64,000 bases of DNA from Sphingomonadales bacterium (GCA_028871475.1 JAGWMZ010000016.1:1-64000), one strand, 5' to 3'; positions 8,935-18,355 are shown, counted from the first letter of the stretch. Notes: a model not told the origin generated them from the letters alone. Numbers and translations are program-made.

Positions 8935-9194
8935 TCGACATACCCGACGACCTTGCGCTGTGGCATTATGACCCGGCGCGCAAGGCCATCCATCGCCATC
9001 TGGTCTTTGCCGATTTCGCCGAGGCGCTGGCTGCCATGGTGCGGATCGGGGTGGCCGCCGACAAGGCCGATCACCACCCCGAATGGTCCAATGTCTACAA
9101 CCGCCTCGACATCTGGCTGACCACCCATGATACCGGCGGGGTAAGCGAGAAGGATTACGCGCTCGCCCGCATCATCGATGCCATGGTCGCCTGA
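8931..9194 (+). CDS. phhB: Pterin-4a-carbinolamine dehydratase
   Basis: 87 residues. Dehydrates 4a-hydroxytetrahydrobiopterin, the product of phenylalanine hydroxylase, allowing pterin recycling. Typical signature ADHHPEWSNVYNRLDIWL followed by TTHDTGGVSEKDYALA. The start at 8931 (MIDIPDDL) overlaps the phhA stop (ATGA); the longer open frame is an extension inside phhA. Its stop abuts the stop of the convergent GH3 gene with no spacer. Confidence 0.93.
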   Translation: MIDIPDDLALWHYDPARKAIHRHLVFADFAEALAAMVRIGVAADKADHHPEWSNVYNRLDIWLTTHDTGGVSEKDYALARIIDAMVA

Positions 9195-11453
9195 TCAGAA
9201 GCTGCGCGGCGTCAGAGTGACCGGCGCGGAAAGCCCCCTGTCTGCCGCGTCATGGGCCAGCGTCACCGTGTAGCGCCCACCCGCGATGCGCCAGCCCTTG
9301 GTGGCTTCATCCCAATGCGCCAGAATGCGCGGTTCGGCGCGCAGCGTGACGCGGCGCGTCTCGCCGGGCTTGAGGGTGACGCGGTCGAAGGCGATGAGGC
9401 GGGGCACCGGGGAACCGGGAAGGGTGGCATAGACCTGCGGCACATCCGCGCCATCGCGCTTGCCAAGGTTGGTGACATCAAAGCTGATCACCGGCTGCGT
9501 GCCGCCCGTCACCGACAGATGGCTATAGCCGAAATGGGTGTAGGACAGGCCATAGCCGAAGGGGAACAGCGGCTTTTCACCGCGCGCGGCATACCAGCGA
9601 TAGCCGGCATTGGCGCCTTCCTGATACGTGATGGGGAAGGGCGGCACGTCAACACCATTGCCGTCGGCATTGGCAGCGGCATCATTGCCGCGCAGCATCT
9701 CCAGCCCCACCGGCGCCGGGCGCGGCGCCTGCGCTTCACTGGCCGGGAAGGTCAGCGGCAGGTGGCCGGACGGATTGACCTTGCCAAACAGGACATTGGC
9801 GATGGCGGGGCCACCACGCTGGCCGGGATACCATGCTTCCAGCACGGCACCGACCTTGGTGAGCCAGGGCATCTTCACCGCGCCGCCCGTTTCCAGCACG
9901 ACTGCCGTGTGCGGATTGGCCGCGGCCACTGCCTCGATGAGCCCATCCTGACCGTCGGGCAAGGCAAGATCGGGGACATCTTCCGCCTCGGTGCGCCATT
10001 GGGTGGCAAAGATGATGGCCACATCGGCGCCGCGCGCTGCTGCCGCAGCCGCCGCCGGGTCAGTGCCATCGATATAGGTGACCTGCGCTGAAGGCATCAA
10101 TGCCCGAATGGCGGCCAGCGGCGAGGAGGAATGCCAGGTGGTGCGCGAGAAGGAGGCCGCCGGTCCGCTCTTCAGCGGAATTTCCAGCGCGACGCCGCCA
10201 ACCGAGCGGACCTGCGACGAGCCTCCGCCCGACAGCACGCCAATATCGGCGTGGCCGCCGATGACCACGATGCGTTTGGCCGAGGCGGTTAGCGGCAGCA
10301 TGTTGCCCGCGTTACGCAGCAGCACCATGCCTTCTTCCGCTGCCCGCTGAGCGACCTGAGCATGGGCGGTATAGTCGATGGTCTGTTCATGCGCGGGGGT
10401 GGGGTGGTCATAGAGGCCGCTGGCGATGACGCCGGTCAGGATATTGCGCAGTTTGGTGTCAACCTCGCCCATCGAGACCTCGCCACTGGCAACGGCCTTT
10501 TGCAGCGGCTCGCCAAAATAGATCGCCTTGTCGAGTTCGGCGCCCGACTCCTGGTCAAGGCCTGCTTTGGCGGCCTTCACCGTGGAATGCACGGCGCCCC
10601 AGTCCGACATGACAAAGCCCTGGTAACCCCACTGGCCACGCAGGATGTCGGTCAGCAACATGTGGTTTTCACACGCATAATCGCCATTGACGCGATTGTA
10701 GGAGCACATCACCGAGGCCGGTTTTCCGCGCTCGATCGCGATCTTGAACGCCAGCAAATCGCTTTCATGCATCGCTGGCCAATCAAGCCGGGCATCGGCG
10801 ATCATGCGGCCGGTTTCCTGCGAATTCAGCGCGAAATGCTTGACAGTCGACATGATGTGATTCGACTGCACGCCGCGAATATGCTCGCCCGCCATGACGC
10901 CCGAAAGCAGCGGATCCTCGCCCAGATACTCGAAATTGCGGCCGCCCCAGGGGTCGCGCGTCAAATTGACGCCGCCGGCGAGCAAAACGTTGAAGGTTTT
11001 GGCGCGCGCCTCGGCGCCGATCATCGCGCCGCCCGCATAGGCGATGGCAGGGTCAAAACTGGAGGCGGTGGCAAGACTGGCGGGCAGGGCGGTAGCGGTG
11101 TCCCCCTTGCGCTGCTCAACCTGATTGGCCACGCCAAGGCTGGCGTCGCTTTCGCGCAGTTCGGGGATGCCGAGGCGAGGAATAGCCCGGCTGTAACCGG
11201 CCGAAGGCAGCATGTCGGTTGGTGCGCCCGGCGTACCGATCACGCGGGGTGGGAAGAGCGTGTGGAGCAACTCGAACTTTTCCTCGCTCGTCATGGCTGA
11301 GACCAAGGCGGCGGCGCGCTCTTCAGCCGGGCGCTTCGTGTCCGACCATACGGTGTTCTGGGCCTGAACGGGCGCGCTGACGCCCATCGCCAGTGTGGCT
11401 GCGGCCAGCAGCAGATGCTTGCGCGAAGGACGGGCGAAAGGATGAGCGGACAT
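9195..11453 (-). CDS. Secreted GH3 beta-glucosidase
   Basis: 752 residues with a signal peptide (hydrophobic LLLAAATLAMGVSA, likely cut after PVQA), so periplasmic. Glycoside hydrolase family 3 layout: an N-terminal barrel with KHFALN (Lys205-His206) and the nucleophile Asp284 in FVMSDWGAVHS, then an alpha/beta sandwich, then a C-terminal fibronectin-III-like domain (RYTVTLAHDA). It probably removes glucose or xylose from beta-linked oligosaccharides. Third gene of the minus-strand operon TonB receptor-halogenase-GH3. A related GH3 C-terminus survives as a fragment at 32.4 kb. Confidence 0.9.
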   Translation of the reverse strand: MSAHPFARPSRKHLLLAAATLAMGVSAPVQAQNTVWSDTKRPAEERAAALVSAMTSEEKFELLHTLFPPRVIGTPGAPTDMLPSAGYSRAIPRLGIPELRESDASLGVANQVEQRKGDTATALPASLATASSFDPAIAYAGGAMIGAEARAKTFNVLLAGGVNLTRDPWGGRNFEYLGEDPLLSGVMAGEHIRGVQSNHIMSTVKHFALNSQETGRMIADARLDWPAMHESDLLAFKIAIERGKPASVMCSYNRVNGDYACENHMLLTDILRGQWGYQGFVMSDWGAVHSTVKAAKAGLDQESGAELDKAIYFGEPLQKAVASGEVSMGEVDTKLRNILTGVIASGLYDHPTPAHEQTIDYTAHAQVAQRAAEEGMVLLRNAGNMLPLTASAKRIVVIGGHADIGVLSGGGSSQVRSVGGVALEIPLKSGPAASFSRTTWHSSSPLAAIRALMPSAQVTYIDGTDPAAAAAAARGADVAIIFATQWRTEAEDVPDLALPDGQDGLIEAVAAANPHTAVVLETGGAVKMPWLTKVGAVLEAWYPGQRGGPAIANVLFGKVNPSGHLPLTFPASEAQAPRPAPVGLEMLRGNDAAANADGNGVDVPPFPITYQEGANAGYRWYAARGEKPLFPFGYGLSYTHFGYSHLSVTGGTQPVISFDVTNLGKRDGADVPQVYATLPGSPVPRLIAFDRVTLKPGETRRVTLRAEPRILAHWDEATKGWRIAGGRYTVTLAHDAADRGLSAPVTLTPRSF

Positions 11454-11471
11454 GCGGGGGTTCTCGCTTTC

Positions 11472-13022
11472 TCAGGAAAGGCGGTGGATCTGGTTGATGA
11501 GCGCGCGGTGGTCGGGCAGCGCCGCGATGGCTTGGGGCGCTGCGGCACGCAGCTGTGAAACCGCCGACAGCGCCTGCCGCGCGCCTTGCGGGTCAGCCTC
11601 AATGGCGCCTAGCCCCGCAGCGGTGTCAAAGCCCATGCCGTTGAGGATGTAGGTCCAGCTTGGCGGCAGAAAGCTCTCGTGATCGACGACGAAATCGAAG
11701 CGTGAGGGCACGCGGTGGCGCCATTGCGCGATCCGGTCGCGCAGGCTCTCGCTCCATGTGGCAGGGTCGGTGTTGTCGCGCCAATAGCCAGTGTCGCGGC
11801 GATGGCTGATGCAATAATGCAGCTTGAGGAAATCAGTGATCGCCGCGAAACGGGCCGCCATATGGCGGTTGTAGCTTCTTGCCGAGGCTTCCAGCACGGC
11901 AGGGTCCAGCCCGGCGCGCAGCATCTGGCCGAGCATTTGGGCCGCCACCTCGATCAGCATGATGCCGGTCGATTCCAGCGGCTCGAAAAAGCCCGCCGAA
12001 AGGCCGATAGCGGCGCAATTGCCGATCCATTGGCTTGCGCGGTATCCGGTACGGAACTGCAGGCGGCGGGTGGTCAATGTCTCGCCAGCGCCGCCGGCAT
12101 AGCGGCGGATGGTCGCTTCGGCCTCATCGTCGGACATGTGGGCGCTGGAATAGACGTAGCCCGTGCCCCGGCGGTCGGGCAGGGCGATATCCCAGATCCA
12201 GCCGGCGTCATGCGCCGTGGCTTTGGTGTAGGGGGCAATGGGGGCATCGGGCGCGGCATCGGGGATTTGCATCGCGATGGCGCGGTCGTTGAGCAGCACA
12301 TCGCCAAGCGGCACGAAGGGTGAGCCAAGCGCCTCGCCGATCAGCTTGGCGGCAAGCCCTGAGCAATCGATGAAGAAGTCGCCGACGATCTCGGGCGCGC
12401 CGTCATGGGGAATGATGGCGGCGACAAGGCCCTGATCGGTCAGGCGGGCCGAGGCGATGGTGGTTTCCACAAGCCGCACGCCCTTTGCCTCGGCGATGTC
12501 GCGCAGATAGCCGGCCAGTGCCACGGCATCGAAATGATAGGCATAGTTCAGCGGGCCGGCGAAATCGGGGTCCTGCGCGCGCTTGGGCGCACGGCCGGCG
12601 CGGATTACATTTTCCTGCAGGCTCAGCGCCTCGGCCCATGACGGGCGGCGCGGATCGACGCCGCTGTCGAGCCAGAAGGGCATCAGGCGCTCGTCGCTGC
12701 CCGGTTGCGGCAGGTCGAAGGGGTGAAAATAGTCGTCGGCTGTGTTGCCGGGCGTGGGGCGGCCAGACCAGCCCACAAAACGCACGCCTTGTTTGAAGGT
12801 GGCACGGGCGGCGCGCATGAAATCGCCTTCCGCCACGCCAAGATTGGCAATGGTGTTGCGCAGCGTTGGGAAGCTGCCTTCGCCCACGCCGATGATGCCG
12901 ATCTCGGGCGATTCAACGAGGGTGATGGCCCAGTCACGGCCAAGGCTGCGCGACAGCATGGCCGCGGTAAGCCAGCCCGCCGTGCCGCCGCCCACAATCA
13001 CCAGTTGGCGCGTGTGTCCCAT
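11472..13022 (-). CDS. Flavin-dependent tryptophan-halogenase family protein
   Basis: 516 residues, soluble. Rossmann FAD motif VIVGGGTAGW at 8-17. The residue equivalent to the halogenase catalytic Lys is present (Lys77 in ATFKQGVRF), and so is the catalytic Glu (Glu350 in EPLESTGI). The WxWxI signature appears as WIWDIA (275-280). All core halogenase residues are therefore kept, so halogenation is chemically possible. Family members inside TonB-receptor carbohydrate loci are common in sphingomonads, Caulobacter and xanthomonads, and their substrate there is unknown. Second gene of its operon, 18 bp before GH3 and 113 bp after the receptor. Confidence 0.88.
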   Translation of the reverse strand: MGHTRQLVIVGGGTAGWLTAAMLSRSLGRDWAITLVESPEIGIIGVGEGSFPTLRNTIANLGVAEGDFMRAARATFKQGVRFVGWSGRPTPGNTADDYFHPFDLPQPGSDERLMPFWLDSGVDPRRPSWAEALSLQENVIRAGRAPKRAQDPDFAGPLNYAYHFDAVALAGYLRDIAEAKGVRLVETTIASARLTDQGLVAAIIPHDGAPEIVGDFFIDCSGLAAKLIGEALGSPFVPLGDVLLNDRAIAMQIPDAAPDAPIAPYTKATAHDAGWIWDIALPDRRGTGYVYSSAHMSDDEAEATIRRYAGGAGETLTTRRLQFRTGYRASQWIGNCAAIGLSAGFFEPLESTGIMLIEVAAQMLGQMLRAGLDPAVLEASARSYNRHMAARFAAITDFLKLHYCISHRRDTGYWRDNTDPATWSESLRDRIAQWRHRVPSRFDFVVDHESFLPPSWTYILNGMGFDTAAGLGAIEADPQGARQALSAVSQLRAAAPQAIAALPDHRALINQIHRLS

Positions 13023-13050
13023 GGCTCAACCATCCCGGAAAGGAAAAGGA

Positions 13051-13091
13051 GCAGCCACCGCCCGAGAAGAGAGGGGGGAGGCGGTGGCTGC
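13051..13091 (-). other. Intercistronic hairpin between TonB receptor and halogenase genes
   Basis: A perfect 12-bp inverted repeat (GCAGCCACCGCC at 13051-13062 and its complement at 13080-13091) encloses a 17-base purine-rich loop. No T-run follows, so it is not a standard terminator. Placed after the receptor stop, it could stabilise the receptor message and lower read-through to the enzymes. Confidence 0.6.
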
Positions 13092-13135
13092 GGGAGTGGC
13101 ACCCGGGGTTTTGGATGGCCGGGCGCCGGGAGGGA

Positions 13136-15607
13136 TCAGAAGCCTGCGCGGAAGCGCACGCCCCAGGTACGCGGCGGTTCGTAGTTCGACAGGAACACCG
13201 GCGAGAGACCATTGGTCGGACCCGATACGCTGGCGCTGGTGCGGATGCGATGGTCGGTCAGGTTCTGGACGAAGGCCTCGACCATGTATTTGCCGCCGGG
13301 CGCCGTATAGGCCAGCGAGGCGTCGATCTTGGCAAAGGCGTTCTGCTTGTCAAAGTCGGTGCCGAGCAAACCCTTGCCCGCCTGATTGGCCGCCGCATAA
13401 CGGCTGGCCACATCGCCGTTGAAATAGGTCAGCCAGCTCATGGTTTCGTAATGCACGGTGGCGCGCGGCGTGATCTTGCCACCCTTGTCGAGCACGAAGT
13501 CATGTTCATAGCTGCCCGTCATCGAGAAGCGCGGCGCATGCGGCAGCTCATTGCCCTTGAGGTTTTCAAGGTTGGCGGGGGTGTTGTTGTAGATGCGGTT
13601 GTCGACGGTGATCAGGTCGTCCAGCTTGGTCTTCTGCACCGTGGCCGACAGGTTGATGCGGTCATTATGCGTGATGTTGGCCGTCATTTCCGCTTCGAAA
13701 CCATAGGACTTGGCGCCCTTGGCATTGGTGGTGACGATCTGGCTGCCCACGATGTTGCCGTTGGCATCACGCGTCGTGATCGCCTGATTGACCTGATAGC
13801 CGGTGAAGTTGCTGTAATAGGCAGCAAGGTTCAACGTGGCGCGGCCACCAAAGAAGCGCGACTTTGAACCCACTTCATAGTTGGTCAGCGTTTCAGGCCC
13901 GGCCAGCAGGCCGCCATCCTCGATGTTGCCCGACTTGAAGCCGGTGCTCACGCTGGCATAGGCAAGGGTGCTGTCGGTCACCTGGGCGTCTGCACGGGCG
14001 AGCCAGGTCAGCTTGTTCCATGAACCATGGGTATCGTTGGGCGAAATGGCCCAGAGATTGCCATACTGGGAGGTCTGGGCGTTCAACTGGTTGACCACGT
14101 CCTGCGCATTGCCCGCGCCATTGAGGTCGAGGTTGAAGATGCCCGGAATGCTGGGGATGGCAGCGGCGCAAGCAGCGGCCTGCGCGCCGGTCAGCGTGCT
14201 GGGGCAGCCGTTGAAGGTGACGTTGCGGCCACCGATGTCCTTCTTAGCGTCATGGGTATAACGCAGACCACCGGTCAGGTTGATCTTGTCCGTGACGTGC
14301 CAGATGGCCTGACCGAAAGCGGCGGTCGAGTCGATCTGGCGATCAGCCTGAATGAAGGTGCCGGCCCAGTTGAACGTGCCGTCGCGATAGCCGTTGCGCT
14401 GGTCGATGTCGAAGCGGATCTTGTTGACTTCGTGGCTGTAATAGCCACCCAAAATCCAGTCGACGCGGTTGTGGCCGGACGACTTGAGCTGAAGCTCATG
14501 GCTCCAGAAATCATAGCGCGAGAAGGCGGTGCGGTTCTCACCGAAGGCGTCCACGGGGGCCGTCGGGCCAGTGGGAGGGAAGGCCCCGGCATCAGCATCG
14601 GAATCCGCCGTGCCACCCACGCGCGACCAGCCGGCAATATAGGTCGCCTGAACATGGTCACTGATGTCGTAACCCATGTTCGAGCGGATGCTCGCCGAGT
14701 AACGGTTGGTTTCGGGCGCCGTATCGACCAGGGCCGACCAGAATTTCTGACCGGCACGCGGGTTCTGCATCAGCTGGAGGATCGGCGAACCGTCATCCTT
14801 GTAATATTCGCCCGACAGGTCCCAATGGAACTTGGGCAGTTCCCAGCGCGCGCTCAGGCGGGCCGACTTCTGGTCGCCGGCGTAATAGCGCTTGCCACTG
14901 GTGACGAAGGCCGAAGGGTTGATACCGTTGCCGGTGGGCGGGGTCTGATAGGAAATATAACCATCGTGACGGTCGGTGATGAAAGCCGCGCGAATGGCGA
15001 AGTTGTCGGTGATCGGAATGTTGATCATGCCGCGCACGCCAAAGCGGTTGTAGGCGCCGCCTACAGCCTCGACAGAGGCCGACAAGGCATCAAACTTGGG
15101 CTTGGCGGTGACGAGGCTGACCGCGCCTACAGTGGCGTTGCGGCCAAACAGCGTGCCCTGCGGGCCGCGCAGCACTTCGACGCGCTCCATGTCATACATC
15201 AACGCCGAGGCGCCCTGCGCGCGAGGGCTGTAGATGCCGTCGACATAAATGGCGACTTCGGGGTCAGCCACTTCGGTATAGGCGCTGTCGTTACCGATAC
15301 CGCGCATGGTCAGCAGGATCGCGCCCTGGTCACCCTGCTGGGCAAAGTGCAGGCTGGGCACATATTGGGCCAGGCCCGTCACATCCTGCACCTGCTGCTT
15401 GTTGAGCAGGTCCTGGCTGAAGGCCGAGATGGCGATCGGGGTCTTGGACAGGCTGGTTTCGCGCTTGGTGGCGGTCACCACGATTTCAGCGACCTGATCC
15501 GCATTGGCTGCCGGCGCCGGGGTGGGCGTCGCGGTCTGGGCCATGGCGGGGGTGCAGACCATCACGGCCGCAAGCGCAGTGCTCGCGGCAAGCATATGCC
15601 GTTTCAT
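13136..15607 (-). CDS. TonB-dependent receptor (outer-membrane uptake)
   Basis: 823 residues with a signal peptide ending at MAQ. A TonB box (EIVVTATKRETSL) is followed by the plug domain (SQDLLNKQQVQDVTGLAQYV, then VEVLRGPQGTLFGRNATVGA) and a long beta-barrel ending in aromatic Phe (VRFRAGF). It should import a glycan fragment or glycoside across the outer membrane for the downstream GH3 enzyme. First gene of a three-gene minus-strand operon divergent from a LacI regulator; the intervening 248 bp contains a 36-bp palindrome. No FecR/sigma pair is present, so LacI control is the likely mode. Confidence 0.93.
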   Translation of the reverse strand: MKRHMLAASTALAAVMVCTPAMAQTATPTPAPAANADQVAEIVVTATKRETSLSKTPIAISAFSQDLLNKQQVQDVTGLAQYVPSLHFAQQGDQGAILLTMRGIGNDSAYTEVADPEVAIYVDGIYSPRAQGASALMYDMERVEVLRGPQGTLFGRNATVGAVSLVTAKPKFDALSASVEAVGGAYNRFGVRGMINIPITDNFAIRAAFITDRHDGYISYQTPPTGNGINPSAFVTSGKRYYAGDQKSARLSARWELPKFHWDLSGEYYKDDGSPILQLMQNPRAGQKFWSALVDTAPETNRYSASIRSNMGYDISDHVQATYIAGWSRVGGTADSDADAGAFPPTGPTAPVDAFGENRTAFSRYDFWSHELQLKSSGHNRVDWILGGYYSHEVNKIRFDIDQRNGYRDGTFNWAGTFIQADRQIDSTAAFGQAIWHVTDKINLTGGLRYTHDAKKDIGGRNVTFNGCPSTLTGAQAAACAAAIPSIPGIFNLDLNGAGNAQDVVNQLNAQTSQYGNLWAISPNDTHGSWNKLTWLARADAQVTDSTLAYASVSTGFKSGNIEDGGLLAGPETLTNYEVGSKSRFFGGRATLNLAAYYSNFTGYQVNQAITTRDANGNIVGSQIVTTNAKGAKSYGFEAEMTANITHNDRINLSATVQKTKLDDLITVDNRIYNNTPANLENLKGNELPHAPRFSMTGSYEHDFVLDKGGKITPRATVHYETMSWLTYFNGDVASRYAAANQAGKGLLGTDFDKQNAFAKIDASLAYTAPGGKYMVEAFVQNLTDHRIRTSASVSGPTNGLSPVFLSNYEPPRTWGVRFRAGF

Positions 15608-15695
15608 GCAAAATCTCCCTGAAGGCGTCTCTAGGTAACAGGACGTCTGTGGGAGGCTGGTTCGACGAAAGACGGGATGAAGTCAATGTGATTTC

Positions 15696-15731
15696 TGACA
15701 GCGCAATCATATGCATATGATTGCGCTGTCA
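15696..15731. promoter_or_regulatory. Perfect 36-bp palindrome, likely double LacI-family operator
   Basis: The half TGACAGCGCAATCATATG is followed directly by its exact reverse complement, centred between 15713 and 15714. Each arm also contains a LacI-like 14-mer: TGACAGCGCAATCA (15696-15709) and its mirror TGATTGCGCTGTCA (15718-15731). Both resemble TGACAGCGCTGTCA-type operators. The two GCGC centres are 22 bp apart, about two helical turns. It lies in the TonB receptor/LacI divergent region, 89 bp from the receptor start. Confidence 0.72.
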
Positions 15732-15855
15732 TGTTGTGTGTCGGGCGTTGCAGAAATGCCACGCTTTTGCCTTGCCCTGCGGCGCAGGTGATGCAATCTA
15801 GACCTTCGGGGTGGTTAAATGACCCAAATTTCGGGTATCAGGCGCGGGAATTTCA

Positions 15856-16881
15856 GTGAACGTCACCATCAAGGATGTGGCCGAGGCGGCGGGGGTCTCC
15901 CCCAAGACGGTGTCGCGCGTGCTCAATGGCGAAGCCTATGTGCGGCCCTCGGTCAAGGAGGTGGTTCTCGAAACGATCAATCGTCTGGGATACAAGCCGA
16001 ATATGGCTGCGCGCAGCCTGGCTGGCGCGCGTTCCTATCTGATCGGCCTGGCCGTGGATGACCCCACCTGGTCGGCCTATGCCGCCGGTCTGCAATTGGG
16101 TGCCATCAAGAAATGCCGTGAGCGCAATTACCATCTGGTGGTGGAACCTGTCGACACGAATCAGGCCGAGAGCGAGGAGGCCTTGATGCGCGCCATCGCC
16201 CATCTGCGGCTCGATGGGATCATCCTTGTGCCCCCGCTTTGCACGTCTGACAGCTTGCTCGACCGGATCGAGGCGATTGGCCTTCCCTATGTCCGTGTCG
16301 CGCCGGGCCAGCAGCCGGAACGCTCGGCGCTGGTGGAAATTGACGAGCGGCAGGCCGCCTTTGACTTGACCTGCCATCTCATCTCGCTCGGTCATCGCGA
16401 CATTGGCTTTATTCAGGGTATCGAGCAGCACGCCGCCACGCCGCTGCGTCGAGCTGGCTTTCTCGATGCGATGCATCAGGCCGGCCTGCCGGTGAAACCA
16501 TCGCGCATCCAGCCGGGCGATTTCAATTTTCATTCCGGGCTCGAGGGCGGCGAGATCCTGCTTGGCGATGCGCAAGACCGGCCAACGGCCATTTTTGCCA
16601 GCAATGACGATTCCGCAATGGGCGTGATCGCAGCTGCCAGTCGGCTGGGCATACCTGTGCCGCAGGCCCTCTCGGTGGTGGGGTTCGACGATGCGCCCGC
16701 CGCGCGAATCGTTTGGCCCGATATCACCACCGTGCGTCAGCCGCTGGGCGATATGGCGGGGGCGGCGGTCGAAATTCTCGTGGACCCGCGTTATCGCGCC
16801 AATATGCAGGATGTCGCCTTTCGTCGCGTTTTACCCTATGAAATCATTCACCGCGGCAGTGTCGGCCCTTGCCCGACCTGA
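15856..16881 (+). CDS. LacI-family transcriptional regulator of the GH3 locus
   Basis: 341 residues. N-terminal LacI helix-turn-helix and hinge (VTIKDVAEAAGVSPKTVSRVLNG), then a periplasmic-binding-protein-like effector domain (FASNDDSAMGVIAAASRLG, VVGFDDAPAARIVWPDITTVRQP). The start is GTG 15856, since the HTH begins at the second residue. It is divergent from the receptor-halogenase-GH3 operon and followed 36 bp later by an MFS gene, so it probably represses both sides until a sugar is bound. The 36-bp palindrome is the best candidate operator. Confidence 0.92.
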   Translation: MNVTIKDVAEAAGVSPKTVSRVLNGEAYVRPSVKEVVLETINRLGYKPNMAARSLAGARSYLIGLAVDDPTWSAYAAGLQLGAIKKCRERNYHLVVEPVDTNQAESEEALMRAIAHLRLDGIILVPPLCTSDSLLDRIEAIGLPYVRVAPGQQPERSALVEIDERQAAFDLTCHLISLGHRDIGFIQGIEQHAATPLRRAGFLDAMHQAGLPVKPSRIQPGDFNFHSGLEGGEILLGDAQDRPTAIFASNDDSAMGVIAAASRLGIPVPQALSVVGFDDAPAARIVWPDITTVRQPLGDMAGAAVEILVDPRYRANMQDVAFRRVLPYEIIHRGSVGPCPT

Positions 16882-16917
16882 CCAGCCCGTCCGGATGAGA
16901 CGGAATGAGGGGGTAGA

Positions 16918-18111
16918 ATGCCACGTGACCATGGGCCGCTGCGCTCGACCGGCTTTTTGTTGGCCTTTGCCTTGGCCAATGCTGGCGGGGTGCTGACCTA
17001 TCTTCCGCTGCTGACCCTGCTTTTGCCGCTCAAGGTCGAAGCGATGAGTGGGGCCGGGCGGGTCATCGCCTTGTCGCGCATTCTCATCGGCGGCGCCATC
17101 GCGGCCAGTCTTGGCAACATTCTGGCCGGCATGGTGGTGGACCGCAGCTACGCCCATGGCGGAGGACGCCGTCGCTGGATGGTGGTTGGCATTGTGCTGA
17201 CTTGCCTGGCGTTCGGGCTGATTTTGCGCGCAAAAACGACCGACGCCTTGATGGTGGCCGTTCTGGCGTTTCAGTTGGCGATCAATGTCCTGCTGTCTCC
17301 CGTTACGGTCCTGATGGTGGATGAAGTGCCCGATGAGCAGAAAGGTCTGGCCGGCGGATTGCTGGCGCTGGGGCAGCCCATTGCCATGCTTGCCGGGGTC
17401 GGGCTGGTATCGGCCTATGAGGCTGGCGAGGCGCTGGCCTATCTGGCGACCTGTGCTGGGGTTGGCCTTCTGACCCTGCCTCTGTTGTGCACGCGGCCCC
17501 GGCCTGCCTCATGGCGGGTGAGCAGCCAACCGACGATGAAGGCTGGCGATCTGGTCTGGGTGGGCCTTTCGCGCCTTCTCTTGCTCACGGCCAACAGCCT
17601 TCTCGCGGGGGTGCTGGTCTATTATTTTGAAACGCTCTCGTCGCAGGTGACGCCCGGCATGGTCGCGCGACGCGTGGGGGTGATTTCCATGCTGGCCTGT
17701 GCGGCGGCCGTGCCGGTTGCTGTGGGGGTGGGGGCCCTGCCCATTCACGGGGTGACGAGAAAGCGGGTGATTGCCGTTGCGGCACTTGCCGCGGGTGTGG
17801 CGATTGCCGTGCTGGGGCTTGCCGATCGCTGGCAGGTGGCGGCTTTGGGCTATGGGCTTTTTGTCTGCATGGTGCAGGTCTATTCCAGCCAGCATTCGGC
17901 CATGGTGGCGCAGGCCTTGCGTTCAACCCGACACCGCGCCCGCGACCTGGGGCTGCAGAATTTGGCCAACACCGTCCCGGCGATCCTCGGGCCTGGGCTG
18001 GTGTTGGCGCTTTATGTGCAGAAAGACTTGCATGTGTTGATATGGGCGATGCTCACCCTTGTCGCGGGCAGCGTGCTTTCGATGCTGATGGTGCGGGTCA
18101 GGGCGTCCTGA
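16918..18111 (+). CDS. MFS transporter of the GH3 locus
   Basis: 397 residues with about 12 hydrophobic segments (for example TGFLLAFALANAGGVLTYLP, MVVGIVLTCLAFGLIL, VVYYF-region helices and VLIWAMLTLVAGSVLSML). An MFS-like loop, GNILAGMVVDRSYAHGGGRR, follows the second helix pair, in keeping with the GPH/sugar-cation group. It probably carries the sugar released by the locus into the cytosol. It follows the LacI gene by 36 bp with a GAGGGGG ribosome-binding site. Substrate not assignable. Confidence 0.85.
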   Translation: MPRDHGPLRSTGFLLAFALANAGGVLTYLPLLTLLLPLKVEAMSGAGRVIALSRILIGGAIAASLGNILAGMVVDRSYAHGGGRRRWMVVGIVLTCLAFGLILRAKTTDALMVAVLAFQLAINVLLSPVTVLMVDEVPDEQKGLAGGLLALGQPIAMLAGVGLVSAYEAGEALAYLATCAGVGLLTLPLLCTRPRPASWRVSSQPTMKAGDLVWVGLSRLLLLTANSLLAGVLVYYFETLSSQVTPGMVARRVGVISMLACAAAVPVAVGVGALPIHGVTRKRVIAVAALAAGVAIAVLGLADRWQVAALGYGLFVCMVQVYSSQHSAMVAQALRSTRHRARDLGLQNLANTVPAILGPGLVLALYVQKDLHVLIWAMLTLVAGSVLSMLMVRVRAS

Positions 18112-18355
18112 TGATGGCGGAAAAAGCCTCCTGCCCGTGCCTTTCGGCGAGCTGCCAACTGTAGCACGTCGCCACCATGCTGACCTCTCGCAGCAAGGTG
18201 TTGCAGATCTTGGCCTTGTGCCGGGCGGAGATAAACGGGCGGTAGGGGGCTGCGGTCAAGACTGGTGCTGACCTTGAGCGCTTCTGTAGCAGGAACGAGA
18301 CCGTCGATCGAACGCTCGGCGATGCCTTCACCCACCGGCGCGATGACGGTCAGGA
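18112..18355. other. 244-bp gap with no convincing gene
   Basis: Minus-strand frames here (for example from 18383 to 18012 and 18331 to 18098) are short and overlap the MFS end, and no family is recognised. Sequence and composition look like decayed coding DNA. No terminator with a T-run was found. Confidence 0.4.

Noticed and set aside
14027..15622. 531-residue plus-strand ORF opposite the first TonB receptor
   Set aside because: Antisense shadow of a GC-rich gene; no family features, while the minus-strand receptor has signal peptide, TonB box, plug and barrel.
15696..15731. 36-bp palindrome as a transcription terminator
   Set aside because: AT-rich centre, no T-run, and position between two divergent gene starts; operator is a better fit.
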